Source of the DNA: Apostichopus californicus
Taxonomy: Eukaryota > Echinodermata > Holothuroidea > Aspidochirotida > Stichopodidae
Direction of reading: 5' to 3'
NCBI GenBank assembly: GCA_020650975.1
Contig: JAIPMN010003433.1
Span: 1-24,268 of the forward strand
Length of the DNA: 24,268 nucleotides
Shown: in pieces, positions 1-12,300 of the stretch
Layout: each line of letters begins with the position of its first letter
Numbering within the stretch: the stretch's first letter is position 1
Notes under the pieces: generated by a model
What the model was told of the DNA's origin: nothing
What the model saw: only the letters and a program-made list of their open reading frames with translations
The model's database searches: none
Position numbers and translations under genes: made by a program

Positions 1-140
1 GGGGTAAAAAATATGAGAAAGTCTTACTTTGGTCGTTTGTGATTGTATTATGATAAAAACTAAAAAATTGAGGAAAAATTGTGACTCAACGCAAAATGCT
101 GCTTTAAGATTAATTTCGCTTACTTCTTACTCTTCCCCAG
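1..140 (+). other. XPO4: XPO4 intron, 3' end
   Basis: AT-rich intronic sequence leading to a pyrimidine-rich acceptor (ttacttcttactcttccccag) that ends at 140. No coding potential is seen. Confidence 0.75.
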
Positions 141-300
141 ACTTTCATCCTCAGTCCTGCGGCTGTCTGAGGTTGAACGCTACGCCGGGGAGGCAAAATT
201 GACGATCGTGTTGAGCCCGCAGGTCGCCAGCACGGTGGTTTGGTTCATGCACAGGTGGCTGGTGTCGTACCTGCAACTCAACGAAAAGAATTACACAGAG
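141..300 (+). CDS. XPO4: XPO4 exon A (first in window)
   Basis: It encodes LSSVLRLSEVE...VLSPQVASTVVWFMHRW and ends NEKNYTE in phase 0, directly before the donor GTAACT at 301. The block around LSPQ..VWF..RW matches the HEAT-repeat segment of human XPO4 that reads LSPQ...VWFLKRW. The acceptor CCCCAG at 140 has the better pyrimidine tract. A second AG at 154 would shorten the exon by 14 nt and change the incoming phase, and only the preceding exon (outside the window) can decide. With 141 the exon is 160 nt and begins with the last base of a split codon. Confidence 0.85.
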
Positions 301-3300
301 GTAACTCATAAAGCAGTGTAACAGCAAAGATAGAGTTTAACGTTACTTGGTATTCTTACGATTATTGGCATATTTCCTGCGTGCTGAAGTTGTCCGACAG
401 GAAGAGTTAAGCATTAAATGGAGCCAAAAAGAAAAATATAGAACGAAATAGGAATTTCATAGCAGCAGCAAAACTTGCTGTGTTTTAATTAGTACAGGAG
501 ATTCTCACCGTTTGGACAATGTCAAGTTTAAAGGTAGTTGGTACATTTGATTACTAATAAAACAGTGGCGTGTACAAAGGGTTAGGGGGGGATTGGAGAT
601 CATGCCCCCCCATCTTCCATCATCAGCCTGGGGAAATGGTTAAGTGGGGGATGTTTTACATTCATGGGGGGGAGAATTAGATTACTCCCTTGGGTTATAA
701 TCCCCCTTTTCAACCTCATAGGATTTCACAAGATTATTAATTAGCAAGATCTTGTGTTTAGACCTAATTAGAGACCTAATTTATAGTCTAAGCATGCCTC
801 AGAATACACCGTTAGATGTCTAAACATCTAAATTTTATTTCTGTCAGGAACCACAGACCATCCTACAAGGGAGTCAGCTTCTAAGACCGTATCATCTTCA
901 TCACATCATCTTCTTTATAAACTCATTCAATTGCATCTGCCCCTCCATTAAGATCATGCAGCCCCCACCCCATCCCTACCTTAATCAGTCAGAGGAAGTC
1001 TAGTATTTGCACCCCCCCCCACCTTGCAAATCCTGTGCATCCCACTGATTTGAAACAAGTCTTGTGAATTCTTACTAGATCCACTTGTATTTTGATGATG
1101 CAATTAGTAATATATTCTGCAAAAAAATTATTGTCTAGCTTTATGCAAATTTTAAGTAATTTGACAACTGAAACAGTTGACAATAATAAGTTTCTTCAGC
1201 CTCTGAAGAAGATCCTGCTAGGATCGGAATGTCTGTCCCTCTTACTTTTACACAATAATAAGTTTTGTCCCAATTATTTAAATTTGCAAATTGAAGTTTG
1301 CCTTGATACATGAGTGTGTAACTGTTTGCTGAATAGTTTTAATATGTACAATAAGGGTACCTATATACTCTAAATGGAGATTAAAAAACTTGTCAGAGAA
1401 AGTATAAGAAAAGAGAAAAAAATTGATGCCATCTGGGTCTTTAGTATTCGAACAAACCCCTGTCCAATCTTGATCTCTTTCCATTCAATAAAGAACTCCA
1501 AGATAAAAAATTTTGCTTTGTCGATATTTTAAACTATTTTAAATTTGGTCTCAACTTTCACAGTGTAGTTTAGCCCTCTTGATGAGCTTGGGCCATCACT
1601 CTGAGGGGGCCCAGTTGGTCACAAGGTGTCTTGTACAGAAAGTAGCTTCCAACCTTGCCATATGGAGTTCTGAGGAAGCTGTTGCCAAGGAAACGGCATC
1701 CATGTTTGTAGCATTAGTGCAGAAAACAGATAGGTACGTACCATGCATAATATTTGTTCATGATTTTTTTTTTCTTTAAATCCTTCTAGGTTGTGTTTTT
1801 GTAGATTTGTGTAGACCAGTCAAGTGGCCTGTACATTAAGAATTTCTCACAACATTTATTTTTGCTGACTGGAAAATTTTTACCCAGTTGGCATGAGAGG
1901 AAAATGTTGGATCATGTTGGAACTGGTAGATATGCTGCAAATATTATCAGTTTGTTTGTAAATGATTTTTTTAATGAATCTAAGAGCCGCAATATTTTGT
2001 GCAGAATTCCCCCCCCCTTCTCCCGCCCCCACTCCCCCTCCATCACTTTGCCCTTGGACCTTTGCCACCATGGACTTTAAATCAGTCGATATGAAAGGTG
2101 TCGTTAGTGGCATAAACTTGAGAAAGTTTGATTTGTAATATACACTGTAATCTTTCCCTAATTGCACAAGAATTCAATGAGACGAATGACGGCTACTCGA
2201 GAAATGTCTTGAGCCATATATTGGCATTATTCACTTGCTAATATTGTTTCAGGTGTACTGCTGTCGTCAAGGAGACCACATTCTGGGAATTAGCGAAGCA
2301 TCTGTCCCACAACCAGCCTCCGTTTGACTTGCTATCCTCAGATATTCAGCATCTGATCATGAAGGCACTGGTCCTAGGAGGGTCATCTGTGTCAACGCAA
2401 GAGGTGAAGGGTAGATTCTCAAAGGAGGTACGATCACTCCCCTCTCCCTCCGCCCCCCCCCACAATTTCACCTTATTCAGGGACACAAATACATGAGCAG
2501 AAATTATTTTCTTAGTTTGTTTCTTCAGTGTCAGCAACAGAGGGTATGATCTTGAAGTGTGTTTGTATAGTAGAAACCATATTGTGTGTAGCAAGTCAGG
2601 ATATAGATCCCTCACTGTGCGGGGAAGCTGCGCACATGCATACAGACCTGTGCATGGAATCCGGTTGTAGAAAGGAAAACCTGTGTCGAGAAAAATATTT
2701 CTAAGGAGAACATACCCTGCAAGCATGTACTTTTAGAAAAATTTTCAGTGTGTCAAATTTTTGGAAGCAATACAAATAATCCTAGCAGAGCAGCACATGG
2801 TAAATATTTGATATTTAGCCAGCAGGCAACTTGAAATGCTGTTCCTGAATTCCTGAAAGTTTAGTGTGATTAGTGTAGTTGTTTAGTTATTCACACAGCT
2901 CATTGATGATGGTAGGGAGGGTGAAGGTCAGTGTTCACATTCGATCTATATCGACATAGGAGTAAACAATATCCATCCTGTCTGCTTGAAACAACTCTTG
3001 CAGTCGTTAGTACAAGGAGGGGCTTCCTTTTGGCTCTTGTAATAAAGCAATATACTACATATACTTTAATCTTTAATACTTTAATCTATTAATGCCACGT
3101 TTGAGGGCTCCTATGTACTAAAGAATGGCCAATATCAACAGGAAGCCTAAAACAAATGGTCGCAACAAGTTTTGTTTAAAACCTTGAATCAGTGTTAACA
3201 AGCTCTTTAGGATGGGTTTGCGATGGAGTGTTCTGTGGGCTGAATAGAAGAATCGCACTCGCAGCTGGTAACAAAATTAAATAATGATCATGTTCATACT

Positions 3301-6300
3301 TTTAAAATATTACTGTCCTGATTGGTTGAGTCTTTTCAGATCCTGCAGCCACTTCAGGAACACTTCAAGTCATTAATCCAGCAGGAAAACTTTGTCCGAA
3401 AATCCCAGGAACAGGATGTGAAATCCACCATGCTGACGCTACTCTGGCTGGTCCGAGGGGTCGTGGAGGGGTCAAGCGTCACCACCAACTCCGACCTCTA
3501 TCAGTTTACGCTTCCGTTTCTAACGGAAAGCGTCGCACTGATGAAAGTTTACCAGAACTGCCCCGATATCGTCGAGGGTATCTTCCAATTACACGTCGAA
3601 GTCTGCATGAGAATGCTGTCCTTCTTGAATGAGGTATGCGAACTACCAAAGTAGAGAAGAAAAGAACATAAACAACAAGGTCCAGCTCTTGAAACAGCAA
3701 AATGTTTTTTTTTTTATTTTGTAAAACTTAAATCAGCAGTTGCTTTCGCAGTGTAACTTTGACCTGATTTCGCAAATAAGTGAGAATAAGATATAAATGT
3801 GTTAGTCTGTCGCGTCAGTGCCTTTAGTCGTGGAACATGCGTTAACATTACCGTAAAAGGAATATTAATTTTATCGGCCAAAAACAAATTGAGAATAGAT
3901 TGGTGCTGAGACCTAACCTAATTTGCATACAACATTCTGGGCTGGGGTTAATGTTTATTATTAAATGAAGTGATTAGGCTGAGTACCAGCCTACAGAGTA
4001 GAATATTCCATAATCAAGATCAATTTGATGGATGATATATAGTTTGATGGATATATATAAATCTGAAACAGATAGTTGGTAAGTGACTACTAACTGACTT
4101 CATGTATACACTTAGTCAACTGTCCAAAACTGTCAAAAAGTCCCACTATTTAGGGAAACCAGAATAGACATTGGTTAAAATTTTCAATGCTGGAATATGC
4201 ACATAATTTCATCGGAAGCAATTGGCGATTCATGTCTGTAATTTATGCAATGGTGGTCTTGTAACATGAAAATATACAACAACAAAAATGTTTAATATTG
4301 TTCAAAATTAGTCCTTATCCAAGGTTGTATTTTTATAAAATAGGAACATTATTGTATCACCAATAAAATGTAATGCTTTATTGTTTGAGAGCATTGTGGT
4401 CAAGTGGTCAAGGCAGTGGACTTGCGATCTAAGGTTACAGATTCTGTCTGACAGCTACAATTCTCTTTTCTCTCATGCTCGTCGACTATGATAGTGATAT
4501 GTTTATTAACTGGCAGCATTGTCCAAGAGTTGGTGGGTACAGGGTGTGCTTGTGAACGTTTTCTATAACGGATGTTGAGCTTGGTTAATCACCAGATTTT
4601 GACATAATCAATGCAAATTGAAGCTTTTAAAGGGATAGGGTCTGGTAACAGACAATTGGATACTCTATGTGGAAAAGAAAAATAATTACACACTGTTAGT
4701 GGAAGACTTTACCTAAATGTCTTATTCCTAAACTTGAGAAATGGGCGATTGAATGGAATCTATTTTGACTGGCTAAATCTTCGATGCTTCCTTGGAATTG
4801 ATCTCAGCTATTGGTCTGTGGTGTGTTCATGACAAAATGGTCATCAAAAGCTATACTTTCCTATTATAATCTTCTTGTAGATTTATCTTTGAAAGCTTAT
4901 AGCATTTGCTTATCTTTCAATATTCTCTATTTATTTATTTACTTATTTATTTATTTATTTATATATTTATTCATTCATTCATTCATTCATTCATTCATTC
5001 ATTCATTCATTCATTCATTCATTCATTCATTCATTCATAATTTCCTCAAAATGCAACTTCTTTTGCTGTAGAAATATTATTTTCCTTTGTGACTGAATGA
5101 CTTAAATATTGTAATAAAAAAAAAAAAACAGTTTCAGCTGAATTTGCAGTGATCACACCATGCACTATATTGTTGCCAGATACATTCACAAACTACCGCC
5201 AAAATTTGAAAATACATATCATCGCCATGCAAAAGGCTATCAGGATGTGGCTTTGACTTAATGATGCAGCAAATTAACAGCATTTTCATTTTTTTTTTTT
5301 TTTTTTCAAATCTTAAAACTCCAGCCACTGGAGTAACCGTTTCAGATATAACCATACTTTTCTCTCTCTCTTTCTCTCCATCACACACATTTCTTCCAGC
5401 AAAATACTCTGAAACTGTTTGAGGTGTCTCTTGCACTGCTGAGGATGTACACAGAGTGTAACCTTGGGAAGAGGACCAGAGAGGGGGGCGCAGAAGAGGA
5501 CCAGTACCAGGACATCTCCCTCATCATGCAGTTATTAACACATCTTATATCAAAGGACCTGGTCGACTATATATTCAGTGGTGAGTGAATCTGTTAATAC
5601 CCACAAGCATTCCTTCCTCCTCCAGTGACAAAAGTTGCAAATGTTTTTTTTGTAAAATAGTGTTTGAAGAACTATTATGTCAGCAATGTTTAAAACTTGT
5701 AAAATCTTGTTTGCAGTGTCACATTAAATGTTCTCACACAGGAAATGTAGGACACAAAGCAAAGATTCACTATATGTGTGACCTGTATGGTTTGGAGCTT
5801 GTTAGTAACTTAATCAGGTAAATTCTTGGGGGGGGGGGTAGGCGGTTCAGTAATATTTCACTGTTTATTTCAATGTCTAAACACACATAGATGAAGAAAA
5901 ATCATGATATAAATTAAACTCAAGGTTTACAATGTATTGTTGAAAATATGTTTTTGTGCCGACCATCTGTATTAAGAGCTTAACGGTTAATATTCAGGAG
6001 AATTACAAGCGTTTGGCTGAATGTAGAGAATTCGCTAGTAAATATAATATTTCTTGAAACAAAATCAACTAACAGACAAACAAATTGTTGACACCTATTT
6101 ATGTTCTGCTCTGCATAATGCAATCCCTCAATACAACACACTCACACCATTACCTATCTCAATGATACCTGTTTACACTACTATGTAATAAATAATTGCC
6201 CTATCAAGACGATACACTTTTTTTATTTATAAAAAGAAAATTTGGCCCAGTTGTAGAAAAACATGAAATATGAATGAAATATAAATAGCAAATATAATTG

Positions 6301-9300
6301 CAAAAAAATATAAAACATGAAATATAAATAAAACTGGAAAAAAAGAAATATTTAAATGTTAACATTAAGTTTGATTACTCAAATACTTGATATTGAAAAA
6401 TAATATATGTATTTTAGATCCTCCTGCAAGCAGGAACTCGCAAAGAAGCCATCATTGGCTTATCAAAGCCTCAAGCTGACCTAAGTCAGTCTCTTAGATT
6501 CATATTTTAACATCCATGATTATGAATGTCAATTGTCAACAACTCTGTAACTGGACGACATACATTAATCTTGGAGTGACTCGAACTCGGGACCTTATGA
6601 TTGAAAGGCCCCATTGTTAACCACTGAGCTAACACTGTTTGTCTACAAACTACCAGCCAAGCAACTAGTGACTAACAAGGGTACTTGATGTGTCCTACGA
6701 ATGGCCGCCTCAGTGACAGAAATGTTATTTGAGTGAGATGGAGAGAGAGAAAGAGAGAGAGACAGATATTATGTAAATGTGCTGGGCATTGTGATTGTGA
6801 TAAATACGTACCCTAGCACCTAGCCTAATCAATCAATTAATCAATCAATCAGAAAACATTGATATCGCACCAGTATCAACAACAGTCATTCAATAATGTA
6901 CATTTGTATGTATGTATGTATGTATTTTAGATCCTCCTGCAAGCAGGAACTCGCGAAGAAGCCTCATTGGCTTATCAAAGCCGCAAGCTGACCGAAACCA
7001 GTCTCTTAGATTCATATTTAACGTCCATGAATATGAATTGTCAATTGTCAACAACTCTGTAACTGGACGACATACATTAATCTTGGAGTGACGTGGAGTG
7101 GAGTGACTCCATTTATAAATGGAAAGGTCAATACATCTGCCAGTGTATGTGATTGATTTAATGGTTTCCACTCTACTGACAAAGATGATGGGACACTGAT
7201 GTATCTTTTTTGAATTTTTCATTCACCTGATCTCTGTGAATGGGCCAAAAAATGTTTTTTTTAAAAATACATGGTCATGATTTTGTGATTATTTAATGCA
7301 CAAAAGTATCAGTGTGAAACATTTTGTTTAAGACTGTCTAGATTGAAATATGCATAAATGAAGCTTTAATGTGTTAATACCTAACTGCTTACTTCCTTCT
7401 TACAGGTTTTGAAATATTACATGAGATTATTCTGATTTCTTCTCAGAGGAGGCTACTGGGGTGGGGGACCACCAGAATGCAGTGGTCTCTGCTGGCGAGA
7501 TAGTTCTCCTAGGACTCAACATTGTTGTCCCTTTGATAGATGCTGAAATTCTCAAGGTACCATTTTTTTTAATGACACTTTCTCTTCACTTACTGGGAGG
7601 GGGGGGGCTAACAGCACCCTCTGAGACCGTAAGTCACCATATACTTGCCCTTGATTAAGTTTTACAGGCACATTCCGAAATGGAAAGTCGGCTATGTCTC
7701 TCCTGGAAGTGTTTACAGAGTGGCCCTTGACCTCAGAAGTTCCTATTTGATGTTCCACACTGGGGGTGGGGGCAGGTTCAATGAGGGAGGGAGGGAGGGA
7801 GGTTTTGTCACAAAAGTGTATGATAAGACTGAACTAGCAGCAAGGTTCAGCAACAAATGTCCACTTAGAAAGATACCATTCATCTGATTGGGGGGGGGGT
7901 AGGGTTAGAGGAGGGTTAGCATATTGCTACTTAAGGTAACACCTGTTATATTGTCAGTCCTCATCAGACTTATAATCTTAACTTTAACAGCTTAACTTGC
8001 CTTTTGTTTCTAGATGGTAACAGTTAATCTCTGCACATTTAAAAAACAAAACCAAAGCTGAATTGACAAGATGCATTGGAGATCAGAATTTTGAATCTTA
8101 CTTTCAGGTTTTTATCCTGCTTTGGTGACAGCTGTTTTACCACACTATGTGTCTATTGCTCTGTGGTTGGTTAAACTAGTCTTTAAGATATCATCATAAA
8201 TTATATTTCTGTGATTTAATTTGACATTCGGCAGAAGTTGATTGGAATCACTTGATAGAAATAATCACCCCAAGCAAAGCTTTATGATTTTCTGTGAAAA
8301 CTATCAACTTGTTTATTACCATGGTTGCAAACCAAAGAGTGATTAAGGGTGCACTTAACTAAAATACATTTGATTAGATCTGTGACACAGTTCAGGAATA
8401 ATTTGTGGAGTTTATGTAATATTCAGCTATAAATGGATAGACCTTCACAGTTGGCTTATCATTCCTATTGACTCTCACAAACATCTCTTTTTTGTCAAAA
8501 ATTTGCTTCAAATGTTCTGTTAAATTTGGTGAATCTAAATCCTGATAGTAAATATTATAACAAAGATATTTAATTTTTTTTAAGTTTTGTGTCACTGTTT
8601 GTTAATGTATCTGGCAATGGAAGAGTGAATGAGATCGTCACGGCAACTCACCAGAAGATATCTGTTCCATTCTGTATTGTGTGCATAATTTATATAAAAC
8701 AGAAGACGATAAGATTCTTACAAAAAGAAATTCTATTTTTATTAAATCTTTTCATTTGTATCATATTTCAAAGAGGAATAAATCACATGAGTAAATTATT
8801 GCAGAACATTAAAAAAGGCCAGCAACGTTCTTCATTTCCAAAAGTAACAACAAGAATTTACTTCCAGCCACTTGCCACTAACTTGGTTCTTAGGTAGAAA
8901 AGTACTATGAAATAATGCACGAGAGATTGGTTTAATTATTTAAAAATATATTTAATACAAGTTTCATGGGTATAGACCTTGAAAAATCAATGACCGCTAT
9001 TAAACGTTCTTGTCGAAGAACATGTCTTCTACTCCAGAAATTAAAGGGTCTCTCCTAAGGTACTAAGTTTCTACATTCATACTGACTTTCTCAGATGCCC
9101 TCTGCTTTAATCCTCTGCTTTAATTAAAACTCGCATGGAATGATCACCTGCATTCCTCCATCAATAGGATCTCCCTTGGCCATTATATAAACCCAAATTT
9201 ACATAACTTAGGTTAGAGGGCTGTGGACTTAAATTTTCAGTTCCGTCTTTGACAAGTACCAGCAGTTATTTGTACGAAGCTTAAGCGACCACAAATGTAG

Positions 9301-12300
9301 GAGAAACCCGCAAGGGCTTATAGATTACAACTTACACGTCGGGTGGCTTCCAATTCAACATTTTAACTCAAATTTGGAATCTTTTCAATTTAGAAAGTCA
9401 TTTCATATGGGAAAACCATAGATTACTCTTGAATGAAAACCCAAACTTACCATGACCCGGCCGGGTATCAAACCCAGAACCTCCCAATTGCTAAGCCTCA
9501 TCGCTTCAAATGCCACCGCCTTTATCCACTCGGCCACAGCAATCTTAAGCTTAAGAGTGAGATATTGGTGAGGCTTTTAACTAAGAGTGTAGAAATATTT
9601 TAGTCCATGTCTGTGTCCCACAAGCCTGGGAAACAATAAAACAATGGAAAATTATCTTTTCATTTAAATTTTTCTCTGAACAATTATTCGACCATCTAAC
9701 GAGCCGACATGAATTTAGAAATCCAGCCCTGACTCCTTCCCCGTCTTTTAACAATGGATTTAACAATGGATAACAATGGATTTAACAATACATCCACCAT
9801 TCTTCTTACAGTTGCCTAATCTATGCAGCCAGTATTACGAGCTCATCACGTTCGTGACAGAGTTCAACGCAGAGAAGGTCTCCGATCTACCGGAGGCTCT
9901 GTTCAGGAGTCTGCTCGGTTCCATCGAGTTGGGAGTCACAGATTTCAGCGTGGATATCGCCAAGATGTGCCTGGAGAGTGTGACTTCGTTAGCTACCTTC
10001 TGCATCAAAACCAGAGACAAAGCATCTCAGGCCTTGCTTGCCGCTATGGAACATTTTCTCAAGGTAGAATTCTACCCTCAAGTTTTCATATTTTTAAGGG
10101 GATATTTTAAGGGGATATTTTAAGGGGATGTTCCAGTCACTAGATCTGATTTGCCTCTACAAAATTGCCGGAAATTGTCTGCGTATTTCCCATAAAAACC
10201 GACATCGTCATAGCTAATTGTATTTCGAGAATATGAAGTTTGGTAGGGGCCAGTGAATACTTGCCAGTCATTCCCCTTTCCCCCTCCCCTTAGAAAAGTA
10301 CACCAGTAGCCCCCCTTCCTCCACCCCTTAGAAAAGTATGCCAGGAGCCAGTTTGTTAACATGTAGGAGCATCCAGCCTTGTCTTAGACATCGAGTGTTT
10401 AGGAAGGTTGTCATTGATCAAAATTTTTAAACTACTCTGAGGTCTTTTGATTTTGCCAAGAATATTGAGCTTATGAATATTATCTACTCAAATGTCTCCT
10501 CCTGAAATATGTCAGATGTTTCTATTAAACACAAGACACCTGAAACAAAATCTGATTTTATGGGTCAGAATTATAAAATCAAGAAATGTTTAGTTGTGTC
10601 TTGGATATTTCTGTTGATGATTTACTGTTGAATCGTGGAGAAAAGAAAGAAAAAACAAGGTAAAGATTCTGCTAGAACATAACAAAAATGTGACTGGATT
10701 ATTCCATTAGGTTTTATCCTTCACCCAATATGATTAGTTGTTTAATAAGGAAAATGAAGAATTGGAACCAGGGTTTTTTCAGACTAGTTTTTGGCCATTG
10801 TCTAACTGAAGAGATGTCCGTTTGTTTTAAAGAAAGTGTGTCTGCTTCATTAGCTTAAATGCAATATAGCCATGTTGTCGAAAAATAGCCATGTTGTCAA
10901 AATAGCCATGGTGTCTTCTGCTTTGATAGCAGACAAATTCGTTTGTTATCTTGTGCCGTTGACTTTAGTTCATTCTAATGTTTCTCAAAACATGTCAGAC
11001 TTTTTGTGTTACCTTGTTTTTAGTGAAGGTCTACACTTTGATGGCCCAATACAATAAACAATACAAAGGATAGCTGGCTAAAGCTGTCATTATAATCTGC
11101 ACCTCCACCCCCACCCCCAAAAAAAGAAGAACCTTATGTAAATATACAGTGCCATTAGATGTCCCATTTAACAAAGATTTTCCACTTATTTACTTGGTTA
11201 TTTTAATACTTTCACCCAAGGTTGTCGTTCAACCTCTGGTTAATGTTCGTTATATTATTCCTCTTTCACCACCTTCCAGTCAATTTTTTCTCTGAAAATG
11301 TTAAATTGTCAGCCTCCTTTCTTTCTCTGTTCTAAAATTACCTAGATTGGTAGTTTAGCTCATTTATGAACAGCTTTCTTTCTTTGTGAGATCAGAAATT
11401 CATTTTTGTCATCACATTCTATAAACTGCTTTTTGGTTTTGACTAAGGTTTGATTTGTCTCTCTCTCTCCAGGTGGTAGTCGATGTAATGTTCCTAGAAT
11501 CTTTCGACCTTGATCTGTCTTCAGTCGCCAGTGAGGCCCTGTATGTTTTAATTGCTTGCAACAAGGTAAGAATGATAAGATTGAAAAACAAATTGAAAAA
11601 AAAAAAATTGATTTTCTCACTGAATATCTCCATCAGTAAATGTATTATGGTGTAGCACATGCTAATTTTAATATTGACAATGCAGTCCATAAATAATTTT
11701 CCACGGTGACGATGTTGACCAAATATTTGACTTCTTCATATAAAGGCCATCAGAACTTTCAGAAGTGACCCGAAAGAATAATAGCGTGCTATTCAACAGT
11801 GGAGATGTTAGTTTAACTTTCAGAAAATTCTAAAAGTAATATCATAAGGTATAGGATGGTGTTTCTTCCCCATCCCAATGTGTAGTTAGCTTGTGTTTAG
11901 CCTAATCACTTGATAACAATAAAAACATAAATAAATAAATCTGTCAAAGTGTCTATTCTCAAGGTTTAACGTCTTTATTTTAGGCGATTTCTGGATCTTC
12001 AAAAATGTCACAGGACCTTTGTTTGTCTGTTAGTCTATTGACGTGACAAAGCTTTAATGGATGAAAATCCGAATATAATCACTCTAAATCGATTCTTCTC
12101 TACGTCACGTTTTCAGGATAAATACTCCATTTTGGTGAACACGATCCTCAACAGCCAATCGGAAGAGGCGGTTTGCCAACGTCTGATAGGGGCCTTCAAC
12201 GAATTAACCCCACCTGGTATGCAAATGACCATCAATAGACAAGAGAAATTCAAATTTCAAAAGCGGCTAGAAAAATTCCTACTTAACGTGAGGTCCTTGC

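Larger units (their letters stand above)
3634..5399 (+). other. XPO4: XPO4 intron D-E
   Basis: A 1.77-kb intron. It contains a decayed tRNA-type SINE head near 4391-4460, the TTTA/TTCA microsatellite at 4930-5037, poly-A at about 5116-5128, poly-T at about 5288-5306 and a CT-rich tract (about 5360-5378) leading to the acceptor TTCTTCCAG at 5399. Confidence 0.85.
5581..7446 (+). other. XPO4: XPO4 intron E-F
   Basis: A 1.87-kb intron. It holds a G run at about 5828-5838, an AT-rich stretch (about 6180-6410), two related SINE sequences, GA-rich and AATC-type simple repeats between them, and a TATG repeat. A decoy acceptor TTCTTACAG ends at 7405, 41 nt before the in-frame acceptor at 7446. Confidence 0.85.
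7557..9811 (+). other. XPO4: XPO4 intron F-G
   Basis: A 2.26-kb intron. It contains G runs near 7600, a GGGA repeat (about 7784-7803), a potential G-quadruplex at 7890-7919, a long unremarkable AT-rich stretch (about 7950-9200), a tRNA-type SINE (about 9225-9540) and a tandem TTAACAATGGA repeat immediately before the acceptor. The open frames at 8392-8897 show no recognisable protein. Confidence 0.85.
10064..11472 (+). other. XPO4: XPO4 intron G-H
   Basis: It begins within a 14-bp palindrome and a 13-bp triplicate. It has a duplicated C-rich segment sharing CCCCTTAGAAAAGTA (about 10276-10340), a triplicated ATAGCCATGTTGTC unit (about 10864-10915), a C-rich run near 11101-11117 and a CT-rich acceptor (TCTCTCTCTCTCCAG) at 11472. 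Confidence 0.85.

Noticed and set aside
4811-5071. 86-codon frame with IHSF repeats
   Set aside because: Created by the TTTA/TTCA microsatellite.
5585-5821. Cys-rich frame (CFFCKIVFEELLCQQC) after XPO4 exon E
   Set aside because: Tempting as a small zinc-binding protein, but it is intronic, has no conserved counterpart in XPO4, and the consensus donor at 5581 precedes it.
6820-6930. CRISPR-like or other array from short repeated units
   Set aside because: These are tetranucleotide microsatellites without spacers, in animal DNA.
9455-9540. Functional tRNA gene
   Set aside because: A and B boxes are good, but the acceptor stem does not pair cleanly and the sequence runs on into a SINE-like body.
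9823-10110. Alternative + and - frames in XPO4 exon G
   Set aside because: Shadows of the 9812-10063 coding frame, which aligns to XPO4.
10120-10362. - strand 80-codon frame
   Set aside because: Built from a locally duplicated C-rich intronic segment (CCCCTTAGAAAAGTA twice). No recognisable product.
12057-12116. ATG at 12060 as a start for a small separate protein ending at 12314
   Set aside because: The upstream 57 nt are intronic. Homology to XPO4 begins exactly after the AG at 12116.
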